Below the pieces are notes generated by a model. That model was not told where the DNA came from and did no database searches. It worked only from the letters and a program-made list of their open reading frames with translations. Positions 1-12,447 of a stretch of DNA of 60,000 nucleotides are shown piece after piece. The number at the start of each line of letters is the position of its first letter. The stretch's first letter is position 1. Position numbers and translations under genes: made by a program. The DNA is taken from assembly GCF_032854445.1 (NCBI RefSeq), contig NC_088299.1, positions 13,759,608 through 13,819,607 of the forward strand, given 5' to 3'. The stretch comes from Liolophura sinensis (Eukaryota; Mollusca; Polyplacophora; Chitonida; Chitonidae).

Positions 1-174
1 AATTCAACAAATTTGTATAGTGTACAAGTTGTTAAAAGGATTGAACCATGCCGTCCTATACTTTTGCATATTATCCTGTGTATTCATTTGGCAGCTGCAC
101 TCCAAAATTTTTGTATGCCCTTGCTGTTAGGCTGAGCCTATTATGGTGGCGATCTGTAATGATATTATGATCTG

Positions 175-1095
175 TATTCATGTCTGGCCTAGATCTCCTT
201 ATGTTTTCCATGGAGAATTTTAATTTTTGGTGGATACACAGATACACAGATCTGTGATTGCCATGGTAACCAGGTAGCCATTTTCCTTATGTATACTATA
301 TAAAAAGATATGATTTCATGTCCAGGCTATAACTGGGTGTAGAGTTTTAATTTTTGGTGGATATCTTTATACACACATGATGATATGTCTTGACTCACAT
401 TTGTTCATTTCCGCAGTTGTCATGGTTACCATATTGCCATTTTCCTATGTATTCTATATATATATAGATAGGATTTCGTGTGCAGGATATAACTCCATTT
501 GTTTTCTGTGTAGAGTTTTTACTTTGTGTGGATACATACATACACAAATGATGATGTGTCGCGACTCATATTTGTTCATTTGCGTGGTTGTCATGGTTAC
601 CTAATTGCCATTTTCCCTATATTCTATACCAATAGATATGATTACGTTTCCGGGCTATAACTCCAACTGTTTTCGGAGCAGAAATTTAATCATTGGTGTA
701 TACATATATACTCAGATGACGATGTGTCGCAACTTACATATGGCCATTTTCGGGGTTGTCATGGTAACCAGATAGCCATTTTCCTTAAGCATGTATATAC
801 TATAAAAATATATATGATTTCGTGTCTGGGCTACAACTCCAACTGTTTTCCACATAGAGTTTAAACTTTAGGTGGATACATAGATACACAGATGACAATT
901 TGTCGCGACTCATATTTGTCTATTTTCGTAAGTTGTCATAGTTACCAGATAGCCATTTTCCTGTGTGTATATATATGTATATATATACTATTTAAATAGA
1001 TATCGTTTCGTGTCCGGGGTTTAACTGTTATCCGCATAGAGTTTCAGTTTTGGTGGACACATTTGTCTATTTGTGCGGTTGTCATGGTATCCACA
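175..1095 (+). repeat. Satellite-like tandem repeat, unit about 160-180 bp
   Basis: The block GTTGTCATGGTTACC...GCCATTTTCC recurs at spacings of about 157, 173, 167 and 178 bases (GCCATTTTCC near 277, 434, 607, 774 and 952), each followed by a short TA-rich run, ATATGATTTCGTGTCCGGGC, a line ending in GAGTTTTAA and GGTGGATACAT. Units are diverged, so this is an old array. Positions 1-174 and 1096-1369 hold no recognised feature. It lies upstream of the first visible RABGGTA exon, probably in an intron. Confidence 0.8.
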
Positions 1096-1383
1096 TATGT
1101 ATCATCAACACCCATGAAGATTCCAGTCAGGCATTATACTCACCTCAATGCTGCTGGTATTCTTTTATACATTTCAAACAATGCATTTGTTTGAGGGGCA
1201 TGTTGTGTTCACCTGGACTCTTGTTCACTTATACTGTGCTCATCAGTATTATGAGTGGAGAAAACTGGTGCCCAGGTTAAATCATAGGGGGTTTGCAAGT
1301 TAGTGACAAACTTTCCCACATAAGTGTGACTTACAGCACACTATATCAGTAGAGGATGAGGGGTCATCTTCAATTGCCTATCA

Positions 1384-1740
1384 CCGGCCCGGATAGCACA
1401 GTTGGTAGAGCGTCCGCTTCGGGACCGGTAGATCCAGGATAAGTCCTTGGTCGAGTCACACCTAAGACTTTAAAAGAGGAAGTTGTAACTTCCTCGCTTG
1501 GCGTTCAGCATGAAGGGGATAGTGCAACTACTGGTTGACCCGTATCAGTATAATGGCTCGGGCGGGGCGGCTTACTTGCCTTCGGTAAGTCATCTCAGTG
1601 ATGCAGCACTAAATAAAAGAGCGGTGGAAATCCGTCCTGCAACAAGGAAGCACATTACACGTGCATGCACCCTAATGATTCCTTCGTCGTCATATGACTG
1701 AAAAAATTGTTGAGTACGACGTTAAACCCCAAGCACTCAC
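1384..1740 (+). mobile_element. Full-length tRNA-derived SINE (family B)
   Basis: A perfect 14-bp target-site duplication (TCAATTGCCTATCA at 1370-1383 and 1741-1754) brackets the element. A tRNA-like head carries an A box (GATAGCACAGTTGGTAGAGCG) and a B-box-like GGTCGAGTCACACC. The body includes CGTATCAGTATAATGGCTCG and the 3' end is TTGAGTACGACGTTAAACCCC followed by CACTCAC. Body and tail resemble bivalve SINEs with a shared central domain. It lies 112 bases before the first visible RABGGTA exon. A minus-strand relative is at 18460-18800. Confidence 0.9.
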
Positions 1741-1851
1741 TCAATTGCCTATCATCACCAAGTGCCACATACAGTGAGAACAACAGAGTTCCCTCTGTCC
1801 AAGGCCTATAAACAGTGTAATGTTTTGATCGTTTGTAAACCTATTTTGTAG

Positions 1852-4800
1852 GTCTGAGGAGGAGTTGAACAAAGTGTTTCAGGATGAGCTTTATTTCGTG
1901 GAGACGTGCCTGAGAGCCAACCCTAAGTCTTATGGCTCCTGGCAGCAGAGGTGTTACATTCTGACCACAATGCCACGCCCCAACTGGACACGAGAACTCG
2001 GCCTCTGCAACAAGTTCCTGGAGTATGATGAGCGGAATTGTAAGTTTGTCTTAATTAATATAATTTGCCATCCAAACAGTGTAGATGTGTTATTGTGGAT
2101 TTTATGTCATGAAGCTTTAATAACCGTACTTTTACATGCACAATGCTTCTGTAATTTTGTGTCTTTTTTTTTTTTCTGTAATTTTGTGTCTTTTTTTTTT
2201 TTTTTTGGATAAATTGTATTGTGTGTTTTAAAAAAAGGTGTCTTTGCTGAGTTAATAGTTTAAGGCTTTGTGGCCAGTTGGATTGCAAAAGTTGTTTATC
2301 AGAAAATTTGTCAGGTATTTGGTAAAGGACACAACAGGTGTTTTCTCCAGCACTAACCTGATTTATCCCATGTAAGAAATTCTTGAGACTGGCAGAGACT
2401 CTGATAAAGTAAAGACATGCACACAAAAGGCATTACCTCAACATATGACGCCTGGCAATAGTTTATTCTTTGTGGAAACTCAGTGATGGGATGAAATAAT
2501 TCAAAGATGAATTCTCTAATATAAATATTTATGTATTTAATGAGAATGGATTTGGTACCCCAAATACAATTATACTGTGGCCATAACTTAGTAGCAGAAT
2601 TATATCCAGCCGATTGAAACTCTAGATAATGTTTTTTTTCCTCTTTCAGTCCATTGTTGGGATTATCGCAGATTTGTTGTTAACCATGCAGAAATATCAC
2701 CTGAAGAAGAATTGGAATTTTCCACATCCAAAATTAGCTCAAACTTTTCAAACTACTCTTCCTGGCATTACCGAAGCAAGTTACTTCCCTTGGTAAAACC
2801 AGATCCAAGTCAGCCAGTTGGTATCACAGAGGAAGCCTTACTGAATGGTTAGTCTATGATCTATAGTTTTAAAGGCCAAAGTAGCAGGAGGAAAAATCTG
2901 TTTTCTCAATTCAGAAGTTGTAAGAAGGCTCATGAATATGTCATCAAAAATATTTTTAACCGTGTAAGAGATATATTAAGGCTTAATGAATGTAAATTTG
3001 TGAAGTTTGTTTTTGTGATTCTGAATATACATGTATTCTGTTTGAATTTCTCCAGAGTTTGAGATTGTACAGAATGCTTTTTTTACTGACCCTGATGACC
3101 AGAGTGCATGGTTTTATCATAGATGGCTGCTGGGAAGGGGTGAGTATTCCGTATAAATGTACTGTTCAGTTAGACTCGAAAATCCATCCAACAAAGTCAC
3201 AGGTTCAAGTCCAGCTTTCTCTGATTTGGCAGTGGCTTTACATTGAGAGGTTTTGCCGCAGGCAAATGATTAGATAAATAATGGTAGGACTTTAATTTTG
3301 TCGTAGACCTTTTCATGCATTTAGTTACTCTATTGTCAATTTCAAACTTAGCCATAAAGTATTGTCACCTAATCTCTGATTTATTTTTGTTTTGAATGAC
3401 TACCTGTAGTGTTTCTGAATTTGTGAGCTACACACATTATGTATGCTGAAGACTGAAATCTTTCACCTTCAAGAAAACTAAGCTTCTTATAGAAATCCAC
3501 ATTAATTGAACAATTCTGGAAACTTTTAAATGAATACATACTTTGTGCTGGACAGTTTTCTTACTCTGTTCTCAGGCCAGACAAAGCTAGATGTCCACTC
3601 AGTACTGGTGTGTAAAGCTATGAGTACAGTTACAGTTGGATTCACCACTCCGATATTGGTAAATATGGTGTAATTTTTAGTTTTGTTTGTCGTACAAAGA
3701 CATACCATATATTAACATTTTCTGTGCATATACATTTGTATGCTTTATTGGTAAATTTATGTTTTTAAGTCAGGTTTGTGTAAGAATATAATTTAATTGA
3801 GACATGGGTTACAAGAAAACTTAAAAAAACGCAGTTCACAAAGCTGTGTGAAAATTACTCCTCATGTGATCACTGATGGAGACATCATGCATGGATTGTG
3901 AGAAAAACTCATTACTTCTACAGTTTTTAAATATTGACTTGCAAAAAAAAGTATGTGTAAATTGAGAGAGAGCCATGGAAAACATTAAAATATGATAGTA
4001 GAAATATATGAAGTAAAAAAAAAAGTAGATGCCTTTGTAGGTATGTACATGTAAGTAATGATCTATGTCTGTTTTATTCAGATAGGGAAGGACTATGCTG
4101 TTGGTGTGACTGTGAATGGGTCAAGGGTCAATGATGGCAGCTGGACAGTTCCTGGTGGCAAACACAAGTATTCGTCTGTTTGGGTAAGTTATTGGCTTTA
4201 AAGGCAAATATCAGATATAATATGAATGACCGTTAAACAACGTCCAAGAAAATGTTTCGATTTATTTTTTTAGAAATTTTCCAACAGAGTAAAATGGTTT
4301 TACGACATCAGATTTTATGGTGGTCTGTAGTGATTCAGAGAGTATCAGTGAGGTCACATTCATTTTGTTTTGCCTGAAATAACTTGTTTCAAAGTTCATT
4401 TGGTAAATGTTTTAATAAATCTATATATCCCCCAGGCTGTGCCTAGTTTCCTCCCACCATAATGCTGGCCGCTGGTGCATAAGTGAATATTCTTGAGTAC
4501 GGCGTAAAACACCAATCAAAATAAGTAAATAAATCTATATGCATAAGCATTTTTAATGATGAAATGTAGTCTGTCTGTGTGTTTGAGTCATGTCACTAGT
4601 TTCAAAATAATCAGAACAAGCTACCATAGAATCCAAACTTTCAAATGCATTTTACAGGGTTGATAATTAAAAAAAAAAGAAATGAATAAATAAATAAATC
4701 GCAATTTTTTTTAGGGACAGTGAATAGTGGTCTTTTAGTTTTATCTGACATTACTTCATGCTTGTGTTTTCTTTACGTTTGAGCATGTATGTAGACTTTG

Positions 4801-7800
4801 TACATGTTGACACACATGTAAGTACAGGTAGATATATTGGTTGATCTTGCTGTTAAGCCTTTGGAGGAATGATTTGAAGTGAGAAGGACTGGTTTTAAGT
4901 TACAAATAGCTCTTCAGTGCTGTAGAAATAAGCTCTAAACAATCTCATTAATTTGAACCTGCCACACGTTCTATTCAAAGTTCGAACTACAAATTGGATG
5001 GTTGGGGATTTGAACCTGAAGCTCCATCATTTGTTATATTCAGGATAAAGTGTACACTTTATCCTGAAAGTCAAAACTGACATACAGTGCATTTGATTGT
5101 AGTTTTTTCAATCGTTTTCTTTGGTATGGTGGTAATATGTGGTGTTTCCAAGAAAATGGTCAATCTAACCAGTGTATTTTCAAATGAGAAAAGTAACAAA
5201 CACGTACCTTAACATTCAGGCCACCTGCCCCTCCCCCCCCCCCCCCAACACACTCACACACACACAACCCTCAGCTCTCACCTTTTTCATAGGCATGCCC
5301 CTGAATTTTCACCTAACTTAACTCTTAGCACCACCCTGCAATTCCCCTCATAGTTGGGCATGGTCTAACTGCTCCTGACATGCTGAAGAGCTAAGGTGTG
5401 TTTCATTTACAACAGCGTAAGTGTTAATTCTCCGCCCAACCAAAATTGTTCGTCTAAACTACAAGACAACTCGACCCTGCTTGGTGTTGTCATGTGGTAC
5501 AAGCCAAGACAAAGTTTATTCCATAATACTATCCATCCATACATTTTCACACCTTTCTTAAAATATTTACACATATTTACACAAAATATTACACATTCCG
5601 AGCCATGATGGATTCACAGTGTCTACCTTTGTGGCTACCATTAGGCATGCACCCCTTAACATGAACACAACTGGGCCTCTAACCTGTACAAAACAGGTGG
5701 GCCTCTAACCTGTACAAAACATCAGGGCATTTTACCGGGACAAAAATCCGTGTAAAATACATGGGCCATACTATGCATGTGGGTCAACAACCTGCACAAT
5801 AACACCTGGGCCTTCAACCCATACAAAAACATCTCGGTCTTTAACCCGTCCAAAACATGTGGGCCTCTAACCTGTCCAAAACATCGTGCCTCTAACCTGT
5901 TCCAAACATCTGAGCCTCTGACCTGTCCAAAACATCTGGGCCTCTAACCCGTCCGAAACATCTGGGCTCTAACCTGTACAGTAACATCTGGGCCTTTAAC
6001 CCATGCAAAAACATATGGGTATCTAACCCATACAAAAACGTCTGGCCTCTAACCCATCCAAAAACATCTGGGCCTCTAACCTGTACAAAAACATCTGAGC
6101 CTCTAACCCATCCAAAACATTTGGACCTCTAACTTGTTCAACATATCTTTGCCTGCAATCCTGTACAAATTATCTTGGGCCTCTAACCCATACACCTGCC
6201 CGGTACAAACTTTAAAAGGAGCCCGCTTTATTGGGCCTCAGCCTTATAAAAGTTTTATTACTACTGTTGACAGAATGAAATATCAAAAGCAAAGGTAAAG
6301 TTTTGCCAGTACTTTGGTTCATACGACAGATGAGAGTGAACCAATTTCCTACCCATGCACATTTATTACTCCATATTCTCCCTCAAACACGGGTTGCCAA
6401 GCGGACGCCAATGCCTGCCTGTCACAAAACAGCACATGCTCCGCATGCCCCACACTGCTAGTCACACCAGTGGTCCCCCTCCCCCACCGCTTCACCGAAA
6501 CAATGACTTTCAGGAGAAAGAAATTTCATTTTAATTTATCCGTCAAAAGAAATTTATATTTATTGATGCGACTTTTGTGATATGTAGATATTGTCAGCTG
6601 GAGAGAGGATTCCAGACGCTGACCTTAAAGTGGACGTCACAGTGACCCAGTGTGGAGAGCCTAAGCCCTGTGTTCAGACCTCAGTTCACATGCCCAGTGG
6701 GTCTGGTCCGGTGTCCTGGCAGCGGTTGACCACAACAGGGATTACCTTCAGGTCTGACCATTCAACCTGTAATTGCCAAAATTGTGGCTCTCAATGCATA
6801 AGGGAAACATTCTAGTTCGGATTAAAAGACCAGTGAAATAAATCAAAATAAGTAAATAAATAAATTGAATTAAAAGATCAAGGATCACTGGGTTAAGGAC
6901 CAGTTTTCAAAGCTCATTAATGAAGTCCAGACCAGTCCACACGTTTTAAAGTTTAACAGAAGTTTTATATTTGCTTTGCCGCATTCTGCAGAATCAAGAT
7001 AACATTTACACAATTATGTTTTGAAATTACCTTCCATGTGAACCAATGCAGAGGATTAATTTACCTGTGTCAAATTTTAGGTCAACCAATTTGCACCAAT
7101 TTATTTCCAATGTTGTTCAAGCTTTCAATATTTATACATGTATATATATATATATATATAATATTCTTGAGTACGGCGCAAAATACCAATCAAATAAATA
7201 AATAAATTCAATATTTATAACAATTACTTTGCTTTCATTGCTTTTAACCATTGCATTAGTTTTACTCTTTCAAACAAGTGGCTTACTTCCATGGTTTCCA
7301 GCCATTACATTACTGTCATTATTTCCAGCAGATCGTTGTGAGCTTCCCGCAGCACTTCCCAGTTTCCTCCCACCAAAATCCTGTGTATAAAGTGAAATAT
7401 ACACTTCTTTCATTGTTACCATGCCATTACCTTACCATGATTATTTTATCGTTTTTATGTTTCCAGCCATGAGATCAGTGCCACAGCCAGCGTATTTCTC
7501 ACCAAGGAATTGGAATCTTGTCATGAACTCCACGAACTGGAACCAGAAAATAAATGTAAGACACTGTCTGCCCTGAACAGATTAATCTTAGCAACCACTT
7601 GATGATGAGAAAAACTAAAAATACATGTTGAGTATGCGCATGCATGTGAAAAAATGGAATGCCCTTGCTTTAAATAACAAGCCATATCAGAATTTGACAA
7701 TATTTTTATACATTTTGTGAAATTTCAGATCGAGTTTTAAGAACAAGCCTGATCCTTTAGGAAACGTTCTGCATATTTAATGATTTTTTTGATTCTGATT

Positions 7801-10800
7801 GGTCATTGCTCATTTTAAGCTTTCTTCTTTCTGTGTTAGGGGCACTTTTGACAATAGTACTACTGATGAAGTCCCTGGACCCAGAGAAATATGAAGAAGC
7901 CATCTCTAACAACCTGATCCAACTGGAAACTCTGGACAGCAAACGTCAGAACTACTACAGGGATCTCAGTAAGCCATTATGTCTTCTCAAACCAAGGGGT
8001 AAACTGCACTAGTTTGTGTCTTGTTTGTGTCTTAGTAAGCTGTTATATCTTGTCAAACCAAAGGGTAAACTGCACCAGTTTGTGTCTCAGTAAGCCGTTA
8101 TATCTTGTCAAACCAAGCGGTAAACTGCACTAGTTTATGTCTCATTAAGCCGTTATATCTTGTCAAACCAAGGGGTAAACTGCACCAGTTTGTGTCTCAC
8201 TAAGCCGTTATATCTTGTCAAACCAAGGGGTAAACTGCACCAGTTTGTGTCTCAGTAAGCCGTTATATCTTGTCAAACCAAAGGGTAAACTGCACTAGTT
8301 TATGTCTCAGTAAGCCGTTATATCTTGTCAAACCAAAGGGTAAACTGCACCAGTTTGTGTCTTGTTTGTGTCTCAGTAAGCCGTTATATCTTGTCAAACC
8401 AAGGGGTATACTGCACTAGTTTGTGTCTCGGTAAGCCGTTATATCTTGTCAAACCAAGGGGTAAACTGCACTAGTTTGTGTCTCAGTAAGCCGTTATATC
8501 TTGTCAAACCAAAGGGTAAACTGCACCAGTTTGTGTCTTAGTAAGCCGTTATATCTTTTCAAACCAAGGGGTATACTGCACTAGTTTATGTCTCAGTAAG
8601 CCGTTATATCTTGTCAAACCAAGCGGTAAACTGCACTAGTTTGTGTCTCAGTAAGCCGTTATATCTTGTCAAACCAAGGGGTAAACTGCACCAGTTTGTG
8701 TCTCAGTAAGCCGTTATATCTTGTCAAACCAAGGGGTAAACTGCACCAGTTTGTGTCTCAGTAAGCCGTTATATCTTGTCAAACCAAGGGGTAAACTGCA
8801 CTAGTTTATGTCTCAGTAAGCCGTTATATCTTGTCAAACCAAGCGGTAAACTGCACTAGTTTGTGTCTCAGTAAGCCGTTATATCTTGTCAAACCAAGGG
8901 GTAAACTGCACTAGTGTGTGTCTTCGTAAGTTGTTATATCTTGTCAAACCAAGGGGTAAACTGCACCAGTTTGTGTCTCAGTAAGCCGTTATATCTTGTC
9001 AAACCAAGGGGTAAACTGCACCAGTTTGTGTCTCAGTAAGCCGTTATATCTTGTCAAACCAAGGGGTAAACTGCACTAGTTTATGTCTCAGTAAGCCGTT
9101 ATATCTTGTCAAACCAAGCGGTAAACTGCACTAGTTTGTGTCTCAGTAAGCCGTTATATCTTGTCAAACCAAGGGGTAAACTGCACTAGTGTGTGTCTTC
9201 GTAAGCCGTTATATCTTGTCAAACCAAGGGGTAAACTGCACCAGTTTGTGTCTCAGTAAGCCGTTATATCTTGTCAAACCAAGGGGTAAACTGCACTAGT
9301 TTATGTCTCAGTAAGCCGTTATATCTTGTCAAACCAAGCGGTAAACTGCACTAGTGTGTGTCTTCGTAAGCCGTTATATCTTGTCAAACCAAGGAGTAAA
9401 CTGTACTAGTTTGTGATTTATTCAGAAACCCTTTCAGAATTTTGCTCTCCAGAATCACTGAACGGAAGAATCTCTGGCCATTTAACATCCTTCAAGGGAA
9501 AACATTGCATATGCAAATTAGGTTTGGACTGACCAAATAATGAATAGTGTGAATGTGAAGAATTTTGAATGTGCAAATTATGATTAGCTCGCCTTACGAA
9601 ATAAGGAGAGGTATTGTGAGAGGGAAATCAGATGCTGTCGGTTGCGTTGTCGGTGTCCAATTTTTGGACAGTCATAGGGTTGCAGTGGCCACCCATAGTA
9701 CACAGATTGCCAATCACCGGTCACAATTTGCATATCAAAGACCAAGGAAGACTTTTACCTTTAGTCTTTAGGGTTGCAATTGCCCCCCATGATTTGTGAT
9801 CTGCACATCAGAGACCTTTGTGGTAAAGTTGTTCACTAACTCCCCCCAGTGATAATTTAGAACTGAATAACATGAAATCACTGCTCTGAAATGTATACGC
9901 GTATGACAAACAGTCATCGTTGTAACAGTATAATAATTTTGGTCTTTCTTATTGATTTAATGGAAAGTCTTAGCACTATTTAATTAGAGGATAATATCTG
10001 TGTATGACAGTGTCAATTATTCTACGTTTTGGTGGTTTAGAAGTCAATGTTTAGATTTCAGTGTTTGAATTATCACATAACTTGAACATTATGCTCTTTT
10101 ACAAACTGCTCAATCAGATAGTCTACTGGTATTCTCTGAGCGCCTTGTTTCCCAATGTTGTGTGGTTCGCATGCAATTACAGAAAAAATATTCACAAATT
10201 TCACATTAACTTAATATGGGAGCTTTGTGTAAGACTGAGTGAAAGTACAATTTAGTGCAGGTACATGGAAGCAACCTTACAATAATATATGGGTGCCTCC
10301 GTGGCTCAGTTGGTTAGCATGCTAGAACAGCGTAATGACCCAGAAGCCTCTCACCAATGCGGTTGCTGTGAGTTCAAGTCCAGCTAATTTTGGCTTCCTC
10401 TCCAGTCATACGTGGGAAGGTCTTTCAGCAACCTGCGGATGGTCGTGGGTTTCCTCCAGGCTCTGCCCAGTTTCCTCCCACCATAATGCTGGCCGCCGTC
10501 ATAGAATGAAATGTTGTTGAGTACGGCGTAAAACTCCAATCAAATCAATAAATAAATACAATAATATATCGTTGATGTCCATGGCCACGAACAATATTTC
10601 CTGTACTTGTGGTTGTAACCTGTGCCAGTATGTGAAAACAATGCATTCTTTCCTTTATTTGCATGAAACATAACCTATGTTTTGGTGTGTGGACCTCAAC
10701 CAGAACAAAGTAGATTTTCAGTGTGTTCACAATATTGACTGGCATTAGAAATTTGGTCACTACTTCTCTGTTCTTCAGGAAGTAAATTTCTGCTGGAGAA

Positions 10801-11909
10801 TGCTATAGAGAGACTGGACTGGACCACGAATCAGCTGGAGTTACCTGAGAGAGGACTGACAACTGTAACACACCTGGATCATCTGATGTCGTTAAGGAGA
10901 CTCAAACTGGCTAAGAATCGACTCAAGTCCCTGAAGGGGTTCTCCCACCTGCAGGGAGTAGAGGAGTTAGACCTGAGTGAAAATCAGATACAGGATCTGA
11001 CTGGCCTGGAACATCTCCCTCTTCTACACACACTAAGCCTAGTCAACAACAGTATCCTTTGATTTGATCAAGGTCATTGTATTTATTTCTTAGATGGGTC
11101 TTTCATTTATATGAGGGTGGCCAGTGTTATGGCAAAAAGAGCCCTTGGGCAGTATACAAGTAAAGTGGAGAAAGGATAAAGGCTTGTGATTCAAGAATTG
11201 CTCTCCTCTGGTAATATGTATTGGCGGATTCAAGTATTCATTGACAAGTTAGGTTTGAACCTGAATCCTTGTGATGTATTTTACTCTTGACTATGCTCAC
11301 TGTGGGAGGTGGAAATCTGTGTGTTGCATGTAAAAAAGTCTGTCAGTTACTTGTTAGAGGCTTGTGGTTTACTCCAAACGTGCCGGTTTCGTCCACATAT
11401 GAAACTGATCACAGATATATCAATATATCAATGACCTCAAATCAGACCCTCAGGGCTCATCACCATTCCTCGACCAGTTAATGAATTAATGAATGATTAT
11501 GCCTTAATGAGACCACATATTCTTGAGTACAACGTAAAACGCAAATCAAGTGATTAAGTAAATGAATAATTTATGCATTATTTCAGACTTATCACAGTGA
11601 GAAAATGTTTGAACCAGGATAACTACCATTATTTAAGTGAAACATCTCCCAGTACTTCATGGGACAAAAGTCATACCAAATAAACCACAAATGATGGGGA
11701 TCATTTATATTAATGTACATAAAGTGTGTGCCGTATTAAGGGCTGCCCTTAACTGATCTTCAGATGTTCAGAGTATTGAAGACCTTAATGTGTTGAGATC
11801 TAATCCTGCATTGAAAATTCTACATCTGACTGGAAATCCATGTGTGAAAACAGAAAACTTCCAGAAAAAAGCGTCTGAAGTGTTTCCTCGTGTGAAAATT
11901 AATATTTAA
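1852..11909 (+). CDS. RABGGTA: Rab geranylgeranyltransferase subunit alpha (5' partial, 10 exons visible)
   Basis: The protein is the alpha subunit of the cytosolic Rab GGTase, which with the beta subunit and Rab escort protein adds geranylgeranyl groups to Rab C-termini. Exons by splice signals and phase: 1852-2039, 2650-2847, 3056-3139, 3576-3658, 4082-4183, 6588-6751, 7467-7555, 7840-7968, 10779-11051, 11764-11909 (stop TAA 11907-11909). All joins are in frame and give about 484 residues. Visible alpha-prenyltransferase (PPTA) helices: [47 protein letters not shown]. Exons 4-6 encode the Ig-like insert; exons 7-8 return to the helical domain ([16 protein letters not shown], then DLRSKFLLEN across the junction). 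Exons 9-10 encode leucine-rich repeats ([36 protein letters not shown]). Mammalian alpha is about 567 residues, so roughly 85 N-terminal residues are missing and probably lie left of the window. The exon 6 donor (AG|GTCTGA) is weak. Family identity is near certain; exon edges follow GT-AG and phase but lack transcript support. Confidence 0.96.
4226..4340 (+). repeat. Dispersed repeat copy 1 (see 30218)
   Basis: About 110 bases centred on CGATTTATTTTTTTAGAA and AGTAAAATGGTTTTA match 30218-30330 in the same orientation, with many substitutions. No tRNA head or tail was seen; the family is unknown to me. Confidence 0.65.
4427..4527 (+). mobile_element. 5'-truncated SINE (family A)
   Basis: Only the 3' third remains: GTTTCCTCCCACCATAATGC, GGCCGCTGG, then ATTCTTGAGTACGGCGTAAA and an A-rich tail. 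A 13-bp target-site duplication, AATAAATCTATAT, is at 4414-4426 and 4528-4540. Truncation with a clean duplication is what LINE-driven target-primed reverse transcription leaves. In a RABGGTA intron. Confidence 0.88.
5221..5273. repeat. Poly-C tract plus CA microsatellite
   Basis: CCTCCCC followed by an uninterrupted C run, then ACACACTCACACACACACA. Low-complexity DNA in a RABGGTA intron. Confidence 0.9.
5670..6209 (+). repeat. Minisatellite, unit about 25-27 bp, in a RABGGTA intron
   Basis: About 20 diverged units of the form ACATCTGGGCCTCTAACC followed by CGTACAAAA. Unit length and sequence vary, which suggests an old array. The rest of the intron (4184-6587) holds only SINE remnants and low-complexity DNA. 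Confidence 0.9.
7137..7206 (+). mobile_element. Severely truncated SINE-A with target-site duplication
   Basis: A short TA microsatellite followed by ATTCTTGAGTACGGCGCAAA and an AAATAAATAAA tail is flanked by TTCAATATTTATA at 7124-7136 and 7207-7219 (13 bp, perfect). Confidence 0.75.
7966..9418 (+). repeat. 55-bp intronic minisatellite that repeats the 5' splice site of RABGGTA
   Basis: About 26 units. The first begins at the true exon end: GATCTCA|GTAAGCC at 7968/7969. Later units read TGTCTCAGTAAGCCGTTATATC...CAAACCAAGGGGTAAACTGC...AGTTTG. By manual count 23 of about 25 downstream units keep GTAAG (the units near 8146 and 8200 have ATTAAG and ACTAAG). Blocks of several units recur in the same variant order, which points to block duplication. 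Reading through the true donor hits TAG after 15 extra codons. Confidence 0.95.
9419..10277. other. Intron remainder with no recognised feature
   Basis: Unique-looking AT-rich intronic DNA between the 55-bp array and the SINE. Open frames here are short and show no family resemblance. Confidence 0.6.
10291..10556 (+). mobile_element. Full-length tRNA-derived SINE (family A)
   Basis: Head CTCCGTGGCTCAGTTGGTTAG (A box) and GTGAGTTCAAGTCC (B box); body CCTGCGGATGGTCGTGGG and CCTCCCACCATAATGCTGGC; tail GTACGGCGTAAAACTCCAAT with AAATAAATA. A perfect 13-bp duplication, TACAATAATATAT, is at 10278-10290 and 10557-10569. This is the best complete copy of the family in the window. It lies in the same RABGGTA intron as the donor-bearing array. 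Confidence 0.92.
11513..11562 (+). mobile_element. Decayed SINE-A tail
   Basis: ATTCTTGAGTACAACGTAAA followed by a decayed A-rich run. It lies in the last RABGGTA intron. Confidence 0.55.
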
Positions 11910-12272
11910 AAATTACTCAGAAATTTTTCAAAATGCATACAGGTTTATTTCACGACATTCCTAAACCATGTTGATCATGGTGTGAAATGTTTACATGTTT
12001 AACGTGACAAATGGTTTTAATATGCATGAGAGTGTTTGTAAGCATAATTTATTTACCACAGATCTAAAAGTTTGTTATGACAGATTTTATTTATGCGTCA
12101 AGGTTTGTGCCATTACATAAATTGTATTTCACACAATCAAATTCATGAATGTATCGTAGTAAAACATTTTCTTCAGGGCAGGACAATTATGTTGGTATCA
12201 AAGAGGACATATTCGTTGAGTGGTGACAACTGTCAATCATGCGGTCCCTGCTTGTTGTGATACATATGCATT

Positions 12273-12278
12273 AATAAA
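12273..12278 (+). other. Candidate poly(A) signal of RABGGTA
   Basis: AATAAA lies 364 bases after the RABGGTA stop codon, in an AT-rich stretch, and is a plausible 3' end for that gene. The next tandem array begins about 170 bases further on, so the transcript probably ends before it. Not confirmed by transcript data. Confidence 0.5.
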
Positions 12279-12447
12279 TGTGCTGTGGAATGAGTATTTA
12301 ACCTTGTTCTTATTCATAGCAAAGAAAACTGGGTTTACAATCCTCTGGATGGTTGTTTCTTTCTTTCAAAATTATTTATGAGAACAGTACAGAAAAACAT
12401 TGACCGTTTTCAATAGCCGACTTCGTTCAAGATCTGTTACCTGCAGT

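Noticed and set aside
1386-1460. A tRNA gene
   Set aside because: The A and B boxes belong to a SINE head: the acceptor stem does not pair, and a 14-bp target duplication brackets the longer element.
6314-6580. An 88-codon open frame before RABGGTA exon 6
   Set aside because: It is intronic, has no homology to the family and does not fit the phase between the exons at 4082-4183 and 6588-6751.
8010-9418. Possible CRISPR-like array (regular 55-bp units)
   Set aside because: The whole unit repeats with no unique spacers, the genome is eukaryotic, and the array lies in an intron.
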